Shown here: positions 10,961-23,029 of the stretch, piece by piece | Position numbering within the stretch: position 1 is the stretch's first letter | Layout of the letters: every line of letters begins with the position of its first letter | Origin: Hemibagrus wyckioides | Lineage: Eukaryota; Chordata; Actinopteri; Siluriformes; Bagridae | NCBI RefSeq assembly: GCF_019097595.1 | Contig: NC_080731.1 | Coordinates: 8,313,071 to 8,377,070, forward strand | Reading direction: 5' to 3' | DNA: 64,000 nucleotides | Notes under the pieces: generated by a model | The model's database searches: none | What the model saw: the letters and a program-made list of their open reading frames with translations, nothing else | What the model was told of the DNA's origin: nothing | Made by a program: the position numbers and the translations under genes

Positions 10961-11887
10961 TCAGGACCACAGCCAGGTTTGTATCTGAGCTAAGCCACTG
11001 TAGCAAAAATGGTCCAGGTTTTTCCAGGACTGCCCCAGGGCATATGCTTGCCCCCTGTCAGTTAGAGAAGATCTCACGTCTGGCATCAGTGAAATCTGCC
11101 AGAACCTAGCAGACCCTCTGAGTCCCATCAGTAGTCCATGTACACCAATATCTAATGCACATCCCATGGTACCACATTACACCTAGCTAAGAGGGAATGA
11201 TATCATAATGTTCAATAAGTTTGTAGCAGCTTCGAAGAAGAATAGAAAAAAAACTGAGGTTATTAGAATGTTGATTATCATTCATAATCGACATTGATAA
11301 CATGTTGATCATCAATCATATAGGATGTTGATATCTAATATTCATACAATGAGTAAAGAAAGAAAACACATGATGTTATAAGAAAATAAACGACAAAGTG
11401 GTTATTAATTATCTCCAAAGTTATTAATTTTTAAATAACAGCACATTCTGAAGCGTTTCGCAACATTTTCACAATGACGCATTATTTATCTAGATACGTT
11501 CCAGAGAACACGTCAAGCTTTTAACCATTTATAGTTATAAAAAGTTGGTTCCTGTTATCACTCATGTTACAGAAGCTATAAATAGTCATTTGAATCAGCT
11601 TTTCATTTCCTTCTATCTGAAACAAGTGGAACACAGCAAACCACACTGTGTCGAAGACTTTACTGTAGGGGAAATGTCACTAACCTTTACCGTTCACTGA
11701 CACTGGAGACTCTTGCTGTTATAGAAAACTAATCAACACCTTCTGACCCATCGGAATAAAAAAAGTCAACAATACTGTGTTGTAAAAAATAGTTGATACA
11801 AAATCATTATTAAACATGAAGCCAGAATGATCCTTCTTGGATCCAGAACTTATTAAAAACTCTTTAGATTGGTATATACAGTGCCAT
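10960..11887. other. intergenic, nothing recognised
   Basis: No gene or known element recognised; short frames only. Confidence 0.55.
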
Positions 11888-11944
11888 GTTAAGCCTTTGT
11901 GGGGCTCTGGGCTAACACAGCCCAGGGACCTGCAAAGGCTTAAC
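11888..11944. repeat. 57-bp inverted repeat (hairpin)
   Basis: Outer arms GTTAAGCCTTTG / CAAAGGCTTAAC pair perfectly over 12 bp. Inner arms TGGGGCTCTGGGCT / AGCCCAGGGACCTG pair at about 10 of 14, leaving a five-base loop (AACAC). It lies at the left border of the hAT-like relic at about 11.9-12.5 kb. Confidence 0.85.
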
Positions 11945-12545
11945 GTGCCCCCCCCACCCCCACCACCTTTCACCAGCCCTCGCCATATGCCGGTTATATT
12001 CAGTGAATTGATAAATCAAATGTGCAATCAAACAAACACCATATAAAGGTGAATAATTGAAGAAAACTGCTGGTCTGTATCAGTTGTACCATCATCACCT
12101 GATTCAGAAGTGCTGGCTAAAGGAGGGGGGTATTTAAAGTGGACGAGGATGTCTAGATAGATTCGTGAAGCTCAGTGAGCACGACTGATGTTGGCTGAAA
12201 GGGAATTAGTCTTGTTGTCTTTTCTTGTCGGCAGTGTCAAATTCTATGGGTTCTTCTTTTAAGAAAGTCATAAGCCTGGGTATTTTTCTCAGAGCTTCTT
12301 CATTTCTCTGTTTTTGTTGCTGCTCTTTCCTCTTTTCATTGCTACGGTCATATTTTCTTACATTTTCATTCGCCAGGTTGAGGTGACGATGTCCTGTATA
12401 CTGTATGAGCTGCGTGTCTGCTGTGACTGTTGATTCAGTTATGTGAGACGATGTTCTACGTAGCTACGTATAATTATTTCAATCAAAAGAGAATTGTCTC
12501 AGGGGCCCCCTAGTGTTCGGGGCCCTGGGATGCAGCCCATGTTGC
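11888..12545 (-). mobile_element. relic of hAT-like DNA transposon (minus strand)
   Basis: On the minus strand, about 12358-12212 reads a basic, Gln/Glu-rich peptide containing EKRKEQQQKQRNEEALRKIP and LMTFLKEEP. This resembles the N-terminal leader of zinc-finger MYM/hAT-type transposase genes of fish. The right side ends in GC-rich GGGGCCCCCTAGTG / GGGGCCCTGGGATG sequence, typical of hAT ends. No dimerisation domain is left and borders are approximate. The weak point is the short protein match. Confidence 0.45.
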
Positions 12546-12549
12546 CCAC

Positions 12550-13255
12550 TGTGTATAAAAGACAAAAAGAATACAACTGAAACAGTGTAGAAGTAATAAA
12601 ATGTGTAATTTGCAAACACAAACATTTTGAATGATACATATTAGGAATTGAAAAAATGTCAAATTTATGTATTAAAATATAAAATAGAAAGAAATTAATG
12701 CTTTAAATTCATAGTTTTTTTCTGTTTGACAATTTAACAATGTGTGTATTTTCTTAAGATCACTGAACTGAACTGTCAGCATTAAAAAAGTCAAACTGTC
12801 CCATATATTCTCAAGTTAAATGACTTACTATTAATTTATAGCAATATAAAAATTGTTAATTAATGTTCTGGGACTTTCTCATGAACAACCTCTGTATTAG
12901 CACATTCCCATTTGGGATGAATATTTCAGCCTTTATCAGGTGGCCTGAGGGCTTACAATCTCCCTCATCACTTATTTCTGGCACTGGCGAAGAATTCGCC
13001 AGCTCCTCCAAGTCCATCTTCACTTACTGAGTAACAGTGTTGTCTGATAAATGACAGCTTGCAGACAGTTTATTGGGGATTATGGGCCTACCAGGTATAT
13101 TACCCTTGTGAATATAATTTGCAATAACTGTAATGACTGAAAGAGATAGCGTTTCAAATCCTGCAGTCTTTAACTCCTCAACACAAATCATTTGTCATTA
13201 TTTATTCTTTGAAATGCCAACATTGGTAATATACAGGGTTAGCTGCTATGAGTAA
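12550..13255. other. intergenic, nothing recognised
   Basis: AT-rich; no supported feature. Confidence 0.55.
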
Positions 13256-13259
13256 GTAA

Positions 13260-13510
13260 GTAGCCTTTAGGTGTCACATATACATTACTGCACTGTGAAA
13301 TTCTTTCTTCACATATTCCATCCTTGTAGGTTGGGATCAGAGCGCAGGGTCAGCCATGATACAGTGCCACTGGAGCAGGGTGGGTTGGGGGCCTCGCTCA
13401 AGGGTCCAGCAGTGGCAGCTTGGCAGTGCTGGAGCTTGGACCCCTATCTTCCATTCAACAACCCAGAGCCTCAACCACTTTTAACCATTTTAAACTACTT
13501 GAGCTACCAC
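13260..13510 (+). repeat. dispersed teleost repeat, left part (interrupted)
   Basis: Contains CAGAGCGCAGGGTCAGCCAT, GGCCTCGCTCAAGGGTCCAG, CAGTGGCAGCTTGGCAGTGC and a 3' part running into GAGCTACCAC. The repeat resumes at about 13952 with CTACCACCACCC, so it was split by the element between. Confidence 0.75.
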
Positions 13511-13951
13511 CATGGGCGTCGTTAGGCCATTTTTAGGGGGCCCTAACATTTCTACCTAGCCTCCATAAAAATTGTGCGATTCTCCATAAACTGTACACAC
13601 ATTTGCGATCGCCTCAGTCCCCTTTAAATTTCATATGAAAATGGCGGCAGACTTCGGCTCCTCGCTGTCTTTCAGCGCGTTCTTCAATCCGCAGACTGTG
13701 GCGTGGCAGAGGATCAGAGGACAAATGTGTGTGTGTTTGTGTGTGTGTGTGTGAGATCAGAAAGACTCGTATTTGGCTTGTTCAGTACTCAAATGTTATA
13801 CACACTGATGCACTACAGTGGAATGCTGCAATAAGTTTACCCTCCTACCCTGTTAGTCAAACCTTTATTTTATTTATTTATTTTTATTTTTTACCATTAT
13901 ACCCTCATTGGGCGCTAACCCCCCCCAAATGAAAATCCTAGAATCGTCCCT
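13511..13951. mobile_element. non-autonomous hAT-like element nested in a repeat
   Basis: Flanked by a direct duplication, AGCTACCAC (13502-13510 and 13952-13960), compatible with a hAT-type 8-bp target-site duplication. The ends are partly inverted: GGGCGTCGTTAGG on the left, and GGGACGATTCTAGG when the right end is read on the other strand, each followed by a G-rich run. About 440 bp, no transposase. Contains a (GT)n tract near 13724-13752. Confidence 0.65.
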
Positions 13952-13999
13952 AGCTACCACCACCCTCTCGATGGTAAGGGCTAGTAGGGCTAAGCTCTA

Positions 14000-14620
14000 C
14001 CTCTTTATACACCTCAAAATAAAAACAATTTGAGATCCACACCATCTTAATATATATATTTTTTTTGCTTTTTCATTTTTGTGCACCCAAGAACAACAGT
14101 GTCAACAATAATCATAAGTAAAAAAAATTCACCAAATAGGCACAGGGCTCATTAAAAAATAAAAAATAAAACCCTCACTAACTCCAAATCCTCAAATACA
14201 GATACAGAGAGTTGTATTGCAGTATATTGAAGTAGATTCTAGTGTAAAACACATCCTACTGCTTCTGAATTACTAAATACATCAAAATACATATTACACA
14301 AAGGGACAAACAACAGAATGTTAAATTTATTATTTATTTTTATTTGTTTGAATAAACGAGCTGTCTGACAGTCAGTGCAGCTTTTCTGTTTGCCATACTT
14401 GTTATTCCAAAGAGGCACAGCATAATTACAGACTTACAGACCACTTGACTCACAAGAACGTGTTCCTGTGTGTAATAGCCTTACGTCTGTGATAAGACCC
14501 TGTGTTACAATGCTTAAACCTGATGGGTATCATAAAAGCAATGCAAGGTAACTGGTAGTAGAATTTTATAGCTCTGCCATTCAGGTATTGTAAACAGACG
14601 TCACTGGTAAAGTTCGACAA
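14000..14620. other. intergenic, nothing recognised
   Basis: AT-rich with poly(A) runs; no supported feature. Confidence 0.5.
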
Positions 14621-14623
14621 CAT

Positions 14624-15035
14624 ACACTATATGGCCAAAGTATGTGGTCATCTGAAAATCACACCTATATGTAAGTCCAAACTTTTGCCACAAAGCTGGA
14701 AGCACTGGAAGAATTGTATAGGACGGCTTTGTACGTTGTAACATTACAAATTCCCTCACATGTTCCATGCCCCTTGTGCACAAAATGAGCTCCATAATGG
14801 TTGAAGTGGAAGAACTCGATTGGCCTGCACAGAAACCTGACCTCAACAACATGTTCAAGATGAGCTAGAACACTGACCTCACTAATGCCCTTGTGGCTGA
14901 ATGGGAACAAATCTATACAACCATACATCAAAATCTAGTGAATGTCCTTCCCAGAAGAGTGAATGCTTTTGATTTAAACATTAACAGGAGGCTGAATCTT
15001 GAATGGAATGTTCTTAAAGCACACATAAATTAATC
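14624..15035 (+). mobile_element. Tc1/mariner-like relic, family B copy 1
   Basis: Begins ACACTATATGGCCAAAGTAT, followed by TGTGGTCATCTGAAAATCAC, a common teleost Tc1-like end. The 3' transposase region survives as a remnant (CTCGATTGGCCTGCACAGA, CTGACCTCAACAAC, CCTTGTGGCTGAATGGG, TCCCAGAAGAGTG) with frame-breaking changes. The right terminal repeat has decayed. The antisense open frames over it are shadows. A second copy is at 22.4 kb. Confidence 0.75.
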
Positions 15036-15189
15036 ACATAAAGAAAACATACTGTTAAACCACCGGTTATGTCGACAGCATAGCCGTGTAACTTTGATTG
15101 TTTTCAAATTAATATTTCATTCATTTTAGTAACAACTTTTTTCATATAGAAATGTTGTCCACTAGGAACTACACAATATAGCAATCTCA

Positions 15190-15640
15190 TTGAACTTGCA
15201 CCTTTGACTATGCCTCAGGCCAAATGATGTTTTTAGCCATAAGCAAAAATCCAGCTGTACACTAGATACACTCTCCTGGGTATGTAGTGTTTTTTGAAAT
15301 GTTTTTTTGGTTCTCCCCTTTAGCAAATGCCTTGAGGAGGCACTGTCAGCACAGCCAGCTACCTCTGAAAACTCTGATGGCCCAAGCCGCTTGTGGCGGC
15401 ATGAATCAAAGTTGGCCGTGAACACTCATTGTGTCAAGGCTCCAAGGGCCAGGCCTCAAGTCGGCAGAGTTTTTGAGGAAACTTGAGTGCACAGCTGCAG
15501 AGTGCTGTCTCCGTGCTGTGTGTAACTTTGCTCTTTGCCTCACAGCAATGGGAATCGGGGTACAACACTCAGCAGAAAGGTCATAAAGTTTAAGCTGTAA
15601 CAGGGAAAGGAGGGACAGAATAAAGAAAAAGGTTGACATA
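15190..15640. promoter_or_regulatory. candidate intergenic regulatory element
   Basis: About 450 bp of GC-richer, repeat-free DNA between a transposon relic and an AT-rich stretch, including a compact block near 15340-15560. Stops are sparse on one strand, but no protein family is recognisable. Texture-based call. Confidence 0.25.
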
Positions 15641-15982
15641 TTATTTAATTGCTTTATTACAGCTGATTACAACTGATATGTTTCTAAGCCTGAACAAACA
15701 AAAGGCCAAATAGTGTACCATAAATCACAAGTGAACTCAGCCAGATCCTTTAGGGAGGATTCAAATATTATTTGCCAGTGTACATTCTTGTTTAATGAGG
15801 ATAAGTTTTAATTTATCAATACAACACAGCAAAACTACAACATCCAAGTTATATGCACTTCATCAAAATTCCATCACACCCTTAATCCCTTAGCCCCAAA
15901 AGGCAACAGGCCCTTCCCTAAACTCTCAGTGAATTGTTTTACTTCCTTGACAAAAGTTTTTGATTCAGTCCATTCTCCAGCC

Positions 15983-16009
15983 TGTGTGTGTGTGTGTGTG
16001 TGTGTGTGC
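15983..16009. repeat. (GT)n microsatellite
   Basis: Perfect dinucleotide tract. Confidence 0.95.
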
Positions 16010-16494
16010 TGTTGAAAGTTTGGGAAACTGTGACAGTTTCAACCCCTTTGAAGCCAGAATAGGAGACGTGTTACTCGGAAGCTGGCCAGAACTGATGGCA
16101 GTGCTTGCCTTCTCTTCTTCTCTAATCACTCCCATACATTTTGCCTCAAGGAAAAGCACAGAGAATGTTGCATGCAATGAGAAACAGCCGAGTGAAACTT
16201 CTACTGAAGCACAGTGTCCGTTCCTCTATCTAAGGTACAACTTGTCACTTTGCATTTGCTTAACATGGGTTGAGTGTACAGCTCTGCAGCTCAGTGTTCA
16301 CTGTAGTATTGCAATGATTGCCCAAAAGTTTACTGGTATTATAAGCAGTCACGTTTGTTCTTATTTTAGTTTACAATATATTTTGGCTTGGACTGTGGAT
16401 CTGCATAATTATTAGCTCTTGAGCCTAGATTTTGATGGGATCTTTAAAAAATTAAATTAAGAAGCTATCCCACATGTTTAATGCTATTGGCATG

Positions 16495-16835
16495 CTACAT
16501 TTACATTTCTGGCATTGGCAGATTCCCTGATCCAGAGTGATGTACAAAATTGCTTTTATCTTTATCTTTATCAGTGGTTCAGTAGGTCACAGACTTTGGA
16601 TACCAACAGTCTAAACACTCTTGGAAGAATATTTTCAAATACTTACAGTACATAAAACAAACAGGGAAAATAAGAGCTAGGGGATATCTAGGGGAAGTTC
16701 ATCCCATCGACTTGGTGCCAGAATAGAAAAGAGTCTTGACATATACCTACCTCTTACCCTGAGAGATTGTGGGACCAGTGCTAGTAGATCAGAGGGAACG
16801 TGGTACAGTGTGAGGATTATACTAGTATTCTATAA
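16495..16835 (+). repeat. composite of dispersed teleost repeats
   Basis: Left part (ACATTTACATTTCTGGCATT, CCTGATCCAGAGTGATGTAC) is a diverged family C end. The right part (AAAAGAGTCTTGACATATAC, CTACCTCTTACCCTGAGAGA) matches another repeat I recognise from teleosts. Both have decayed. Confidence 0.6.
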
Positions 16836-17039
16836 GAGACACATTTATCCAGCATTCAGTCAAGCAGCTTGTTGCTTGTTGAGCAGTATTTATTCTCCTA
16901 TGTCTTTGATAGAGTGGGAAGATACAGCTATTAACCAGTGTTGACAGATTTCAAAATTTCTTGTCCAACTCCATCTCAAAAACCAGACAAAAAGGACAAG
17001 TCTAGTCTAGAAAATTCAGCCATTCAGAAAGAAAGACAC

Positions 17040-17182
17040 AATTCAATTAAATTTTATTCATTTAGTGCTTTTAAGAATGGACAGTCACAAAGCACCTTCA
17101 CAGAAATATCTAAATGGACAGAATATAAATCCAGAGGTGATGATGGCAAGGAAAAACCTCTTGAGACAACATGAGGAAACCA
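17040..17182 (-). repeat. dispersed repeat, family D copy 1 (minus orientation)
   Basis: ATTCAATTAAATTTTATTCA at its start is the reverse of the ATTGAATTG tail of this family; it ends in GGCAAGGAAAAACCTCTTGA. The reading frame over it is not a gene. Confidence 0.65.
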
Positions 17183-17184
17183 TT

Positions 17185-17365
17185 TACATTTACATCATTT
17201 GACAGAAGCCCTTATCCAGAGCGACTTACATTTTATAGCAACTGAGCAATTGAGGGTTAAGGGCCTTGCTCAATGGTCCAGCAGCTTGGTGGCAGCTTGG
17301 TGGACCTGGGATTCAAACTCACAACCAACTTATAATAATCCAGCACCTTAACCACTAAGTGAAAT
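17185..17365 (+). repeat. dispersed repeat, family C copy
   Basis: Starts TTTACATTTACATCATTTGA, then CCTTATCCAGAGCGACTTAC, GAGGGTTAAGGGCCTTGCTC and ATTCAAACTCACAACC. A very common fish repeat; the least decayed copy here. Confidence 0.8.
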
Positions 17366-17369
17366 AGTG

Positions 17370-18206
17370 TGATTCAAAAATAATTATATTATCAAGAAGT
17401 GTAAGTGAAACCAGGAAATTGTTTCTAATTTTATCATGAAGTGTTTAGTTAAGATGATCAACTATTCAGTTATGGAGACTTGAGTGAAAAAATGTTCTTG
17501 CTGACTGCAGTCCAAAGTCCTGTTCATGATTTCTAAGTGATTCAATTCATAATAATCTCATGTATCTTCAGGCTGATCATGTGGTGCCATCCTCAGTAGC
17601 AAGTGATTCCCAAGTGACACATTGTTCTACTTTTTCATAGCCTTTCCCTTGCAATATATCTTATAATAAACATGGCTCTGCACTTAATAGATACATTGTA
17701 CACACTGTTTGCAAAATAGTTTACCTTTGTTTGAGGACATTCATTAGTTACAGTTGAGAATATTAGCTACAGAACAAGATATCCACAATTTATACAGAGT
17801 ATACAGAGTATTTACCCAATTTGGCATAGCCCTGGTGTAATGCTGTCCTTAACTGTCATGTCTGCTGTTACTCCTTTACTGGAAATGTTGACTGAGCATG
17901 CATAGGGTAGTGTGTTTACTACCTACCCCAGTAGGCCTCTATTAGTGCTTTTTGCAATTCCCAGTTAGACCACTAGGTGTAATAATATCTCTATGAAGTT
18001 AAATAGGAATGTAAATGTTTTGCCCTGTGACATTGTTACATCTAGAAAGGCAAGCAAATCAATTATTGTTTTAAATGGTTGGTTATTCAAAAGAGCTGAT
18101 TACTATTTCAGTGGAAAAAATAGATGGATTTGTGAGAAAACACTTGATGAAGTTTAATATTTTTTTATGTCTGATGTAAATGATATGCTTCTGCTTCACC
18201 TCAAGA
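17370..18206. other. intergenic, nothing recognised
   Basis: AT-rich; no supported feature. Confidence 0.55.
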
Positions 18207-18214
18207 TTCAATAT

Positions 18215-18953
18215 CAGTGGTGGGCCATCAGGGACAGCAAGGCCTTCTCTGCTGGCCTAAACAACAGTGATCTGAATCACTGACGTGCATTTTAATATAT
18301 TTAATATGTTTTTCCATGAATGTGTATTAAATTATTCCCAATAGTCTATTCTCTACATTTCATAGCTTTTCTCTCGGTTGCGCTGCTTCCAGTAGTGTAT
18401 ATTTATGATAAGAGTATTTATCCAATCATATTTCAGCCAGTGGCTGACATCATGTGTTGCCAGGGTGAAAGAAATCTGCCGTAAGGCCTTCAGAATCAAT
18501 AGTGCAGGCGCCCATAGCTTAAAATAAGATGCAATGAAATTGTTACCTTAACCAATCAGATTTCGAGTTGGCGTCACTGGGGCCATCTAGCAGGCACACG
18601 ATTACGTCAGCAATTTCCCGTCCTTTGATTGGATAACTGGAGTAGTCAGAGGCAGCGAACCGCACAAACTAAATAAAATAAAATATATATATTTTAACTC
18701 ATAATGGCTGACAGAGGAGAAAAAATCGATTTGGTTGCAGACATCCTTACAAATACATTTTCAAGGTGGACTGTAATAAAATTGACTATTCCTTGTGAGG
18801 TGTGAAATACTGTAGCCTCATTTCTTTTATACTTTGCTATGTAACGGTTGATTAGTATCTATTGCCGTGGCGTCATAATGATGGTATAGAGGTGGATTAA
18901 TTCAGGAAGGACACCGGTGAAGGCCTAGGTGTGAAATGCACAGCCTGTCACTG
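18215..18953 (+). mobile_element. internally deleted hAT transposon (ZMYM-like)
   Basis: Left end CAGTGGTGGGCCATCAGG. Right end ...GCACAGCCTGTCACTG, which reads CAGTGACAGGCTGTGC on the other strand. The flanking 8-mers TTCAATAT (18207-18214) and GTCAATAC (18954-18961) share six internal bases, fitting an aged hAT target duplication. From 18704 an ATG opens MADRGEKIDLVADILTNTFS, the start of the zinc-finger-MYM/hAT transposase family of fish. About 20 codons in, the coding region jumps directly to the 3' end. So it is a non-autonomous deletion derivative of 739 bp. Confidence 0.7.
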
Positions 18954-18959
18954 GTCAAT

Positions 18960-19085
18960 ACAGTCAAGAAGCTTTTATTGTCATTTCAACCATATAAATG
19001 ACACAATATATAGTGAAATGAAACAACCCACCACTGTGCTCAAGCTGCCATTGAGGACAACAGCAATAAAGGTTCACACAAAGAA
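18960..19085 (-). repeat. fragment of a dispersed repeat
   Basis: AAGAAGCTTTTATTGTCATT followed by TCAACCATATAAATGACACA, a common teleost repeat end. Butts directly against the hAT element. Confidence 0.5.
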
Positions 19086-20000
19086 GTGTGTAACTGTGGT
19101 GGAAAAAGAAAGTTACTTACAAACACAACATTCACATTTTCCATGGCTCAACACAAACTTTATTGTTTCATATTTGAGTGATGATAAACACATGACCACA
19201 TGTCAGAAATTTCTTTTAAATGTTTAAACATATCCAGGAAATTCATTCCCTTCTCCATCTGATTTAAACAAGCAGCCATGTGTTGCTTTCCTAACAATGT
19301 GACACCAACACATGTGTATACATCTCTGAATAAAAAATGTGGTATTTCTGAACATAAATGTTTTCAGTTAAAAAACAATGGAGAACCATTTAAAATAAAT
19401 GGAGCAGGCTTATGGTTTGTTTTGCTTATTTTGCCACATGAGGTTTCTACTTGGACAGGAAAAGCTAAATCAATATTTGCGAAAAAGAATGCAAGCTAAA
19501 AGGTTCAAAAAAAAGTTGTTGCAATGTGATCTTCACAGGAAACTAGGCAAGGATTCAGCAAAGATTATGATTGATGGCAACAGTTCAACTCGTCCTCGAG
19601 GTCTATACACAATACAGGCCCTGATTTCAGCTTATGGATGCCACCCACTGGCTGTTTGCGCATGCTAATGTGACCAGCCGCTCTTCTAAATGATTGGCAT
19701 CTCGAAAAGGCAATGCAAAAGGTGTGTGTGTCCATCTGTCTGGAAAATGTGCTGCGTTGGTGTTGGTCCAGCCTTTAGATGTGGAAACCATAGCAGAACA
19801 GTGGCTACTGCAGATGTGACTGCATCTCACTTGCTTTGGCCGTTTGTGTTATGCTTGGCTGAAATGACTGATATAATCATCTGAGATACGCACTGGCACC
19901 GCCACCGCCAAGCGACAGAAAGAAGCACAGATCGAGAAATAATGGCAGATCAAGTGTAACTTGCACTAATTTCGAGCGGGGTTTTCACATTAGGGATTTG
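19085..20000. other. intergenic, unassigned
   Basis: Contains overlapping open frames (19278-19499, 19399-19668) with no recognisable motif, and a GCACTGGCACCGCCACCGCC stretch near 19890. Nothing I can name; possibly old transposon DNA. Confidence 0.4.
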
Positions 20001-20565
20001 GTGGCTTAGTTTATTGACTTTGACTTCGTGTGCTCTGCCCAGGCAAACTCAGAACACACAATTAGTTCCTCATGCGTCCTTCATTACATATTCAAAAAAA
20101 TATAGAAAAGGTGCATGAAAAAGACAAACCGTGTAAAAATGATGCGCGTCAAAACCGAGAATGTCCTTGAAAACCTCATTTTTCTTCAGCTATCAAAAAA
20201 TTCTGTGCCACTTTTGGGTTAATCAGCAGTGACACAACACTTTTCTGAGCTGGTGAAATCCCCATAGCGAGAAAGCCGAGATAGAAGAATAACAAACGTG
20301 GAAAAGTGACTACACAGGCGGCAAGGGTGACGAGCCACTGAAAATGGCAGCTGTCAAGCGAGCTGACGGGGAAGTGAGCGAGCGAAGGGCCTCGCTGTCT
20401 GAGCACTTTGTCACATGCTGTAGATACTTCAAGGGCCAAAGAGGAGATCTGGGACGGCATTCTTATCACAGTGACTGAAGAGCATTTTCATCCCTCCGAA
20501 TGGGAAGGCATGCGTGAACACCTAGGTAAATACATTACATGGAGATCCTTTTTAGTCAGCTTGCA
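20000..20565. promoter_or_regulatory. candidate intergenic regulatory element
   Basis: Mixed-composition, repeat-free block, GC-richer at 20240-20530, with an open minus-strand frame lacking any family signature. Texture-based call only. Confidence 0.25.
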
Positions 20566-20746
20566 GTAGGGCCGGCTAAAGTGACAAAAATCCCAACCTG
20601 TCCAAGCCAAAAATTTCGTTTTAATTTGTTGCTTTAAGAAAAGAAAAAACCTCATGCAAATGAATAAAATATCATTCTAGGGGCTAACATAGCTTATTAA
20701 TCATTTACTTCTTCCTTTAAAGTACACTTGGTCATGTTTAATAATA

Positions 20747-21115
20747 CAGTCACCTCCAGAATTATTGGCAAAAATTAAAAAAGCCATTATATTTAATATA
20801 TTTTAATATCTAATGTCTTTTAGGGTAAAAAAGCATCTTTGTCTATGTTTTTGATTATTTAACATATTCTTTGCATGTCGATGCAAAAATTGCATTTACG
20901 TTGAATTAATAATATATTGAAAAACAGAAAAATCATCATTTTTATTTGAGTAATTTTATGTTTTTTTGTGGTCATTTTCTTCAAGGGGTTTTCTTCATCA
21001 TTAAAATCCACTGTTGTAGCTGCATCCATATACTCAGCATTGTGTGTTTCAGGATGCTGATTAAAATATTTTCCAAGAAGATTAAATGTATTTGTTAGCA
21101 TTAATAATGTTTTAT
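20747..21115 (+). repeat. MITE-like dispersed repeat
   Basis: Starts ACAGTCACCTCCAGAATTAT then TGGCA, the recognisable end of a widespread fish repeat; the interior is AT-rich and decayed. Confidence 0.55.
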
Positions 21116-22374
21116 GAAATACTAATTTTGCTAGGAATTAAATTATATTGTGAATCCTGAACAGAAGTCGATCACATAGCAGACGTACGCCGTCCACAGA
21201 CGGAAAGCTGCCTATGGCATATTAAATAATAGCCAGAAGAAGAAAAAAAAGCAAGATGGACTGTTTCGGTTTTCCGTGAATTAAGTTCACTGTACCAGGC
21301 AGGCTTCACTGATAGCATTCACTCCCAAAAAGGAAACAAAATTTTAAAACCGTGAATCAAGTCCAGTAAAAAATGTGTCAATTCTTGTTGTGACTGAGAA
21401 GTCTCAAGAAACAACGAGTTCCTCAGGAGAACTTATTATGCTCATGACTATGTGTTGCTTGCACTTTTCGGATTGGAATAGCGAGTGAAAATAAAAGGAA
21501 GTAAATCTGTTACATTTCTTTTGACGCTATGTCTTGTTTGGGTAAGTGGGTTTTTGCGAAATTTGGGACAATTTGGGATGTCTGTGTGAAAATAGATTTA
21601 GGCATGCTGTAACATTTTGGTTATTATCTCACCACAATGGTTCCTGGGAAATAAAAGAAATACAAGACGTTGACGCAGGAGGGGAAGCAAAGCATTGTTG
21701 ACATGAATCCATACAGCTTTAGACAGGAAGTTGAGCAAACAATCAGCAGGAGCAGGTGTCATCTGATGGACAAAGCTGCCAGCACGAGGCTGCTTGTCAT
21801 GATGGTAAATAGAGAGATGAAGAGGAGTGAGAGAGCGAGAGATTAGAGATATTCAAATTGTAGTGGAGTAGGGATTTTATTTGCTTGTCCCCAGAATGCT
21901 TTTGGCTGATGTTAATGCAGAAAAAAATGATAATGGAGTCAAGAAAAAATATTACAAGCACTATTTGGGGGAGCTGTTTGAAGGTTGTTTCTATTAACAC
22001 TTTATAGGAATTCATGGCCTCACGATTGCAAGATCGGAAGCCGACAAATATATCTGAATATGAATTTTAATGTATTTGAAATATATACACATCACAGCCA
22101 ATAAAATTCTATAATAAGTTTTCTGCTGTACTTAGGGTTATTTATCTTATGGATGAGAATATTGGACAGTATCCCTTACAGTGTCAAGTATAAGAAACAA
22201 AATCTTAGGAATACAGATTTTATGTAAATTAGGACAAAAAGTAAAGTATATGGAATTACCAGAGAAAAATAGACACCTTCAGAGAGATCATACAAATAAA
22301 CCAGTTTTTTAACTAGTGATAATTATTGCTTGATACTTAGTATATGCTAAATGTAACTATTTAGGTGACATTCT
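21116..22374. other. intergenic, mostly unassigned
   Basis: AT-rich. A short calmer stretch at about 21660-21810 (AAGTTGAGCAAACAATCAGC and neighbours) might be a conserved element. No gene seen. Confidence 0.5.
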
Positions 22375-22792
22375 ACACTAAATGGTCAGAAGATTATGGG
22401 CATCAGTTGGTAGCACCCAAATATATAGTACCTGTATAATAACTGTGTAATTGTCTGGGCTTTAGCATTAGCATTAGATTTTACCTTCACTTTAACTTTG
22501 GGGTCCAAACCTGTTCCAGCAAACATTGTCCTGTCCACAAGGTCCATGGTTTCCCGTTAGGTTCTACAGGTTGGCGTAGAAGAGCTCAAGTGACATGCTG
22601 ACTGCACCCCAGGCCTCCTCACCTGGCTAATGCACTTGTTGCTGAATGAGCACACAGCAACACTCCAAAATCTAACGCAAAGTCTTCTCAGAAGATTGGA
22701 GGTCATTATAACAGCAAATGACAGACTTCATCTGGACTGGGATGTTCAAAAAGTACATATGCCCTAGGTGTGATAGTCAGATGGCCATAAAC
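22374..22792 (+). mobile_element. Tc1/mariner-like relic, family B copy 2
   Basis: Starts after a TA with CACTAAATGGTCAGAAGA and ends GATAGTCAGATGGCCATA, the inverse of the ATATGGCC-type end. Internal remnants GGGGTCCAAACCTGTTCCAG and CACCCCAGGCCTCCTCACC are 3' transposase-region sequence. Many indels, so no coding capacity. Confidence 0.7.
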
Positions 22793-23029
22793 TAATTTCT
22801 ATATCATGCAACTAGTTAGGCTTTGCTAATGTTTTGGCTAGCTAATAGCTGCCTTAGAAATGTAGCTACTTAACTCAACTCTGGATACTTACTCCCTTCT
22901 TACTAAGAAAAAACATTTATGAAAAAAATATACATATATTTAAAACACAGATAAAAAAGGAATTATTTCGCATTTATTTAAAGCGACGTGGGTTTTAATA
23001 TAGATTTTTCAAACTAAAATAAGTAATTA

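Noticed and set aside
15960..16415. 151-codon plus-strand frame
   Set aside because: Begins in a GT microsatellite and shows no family signature.
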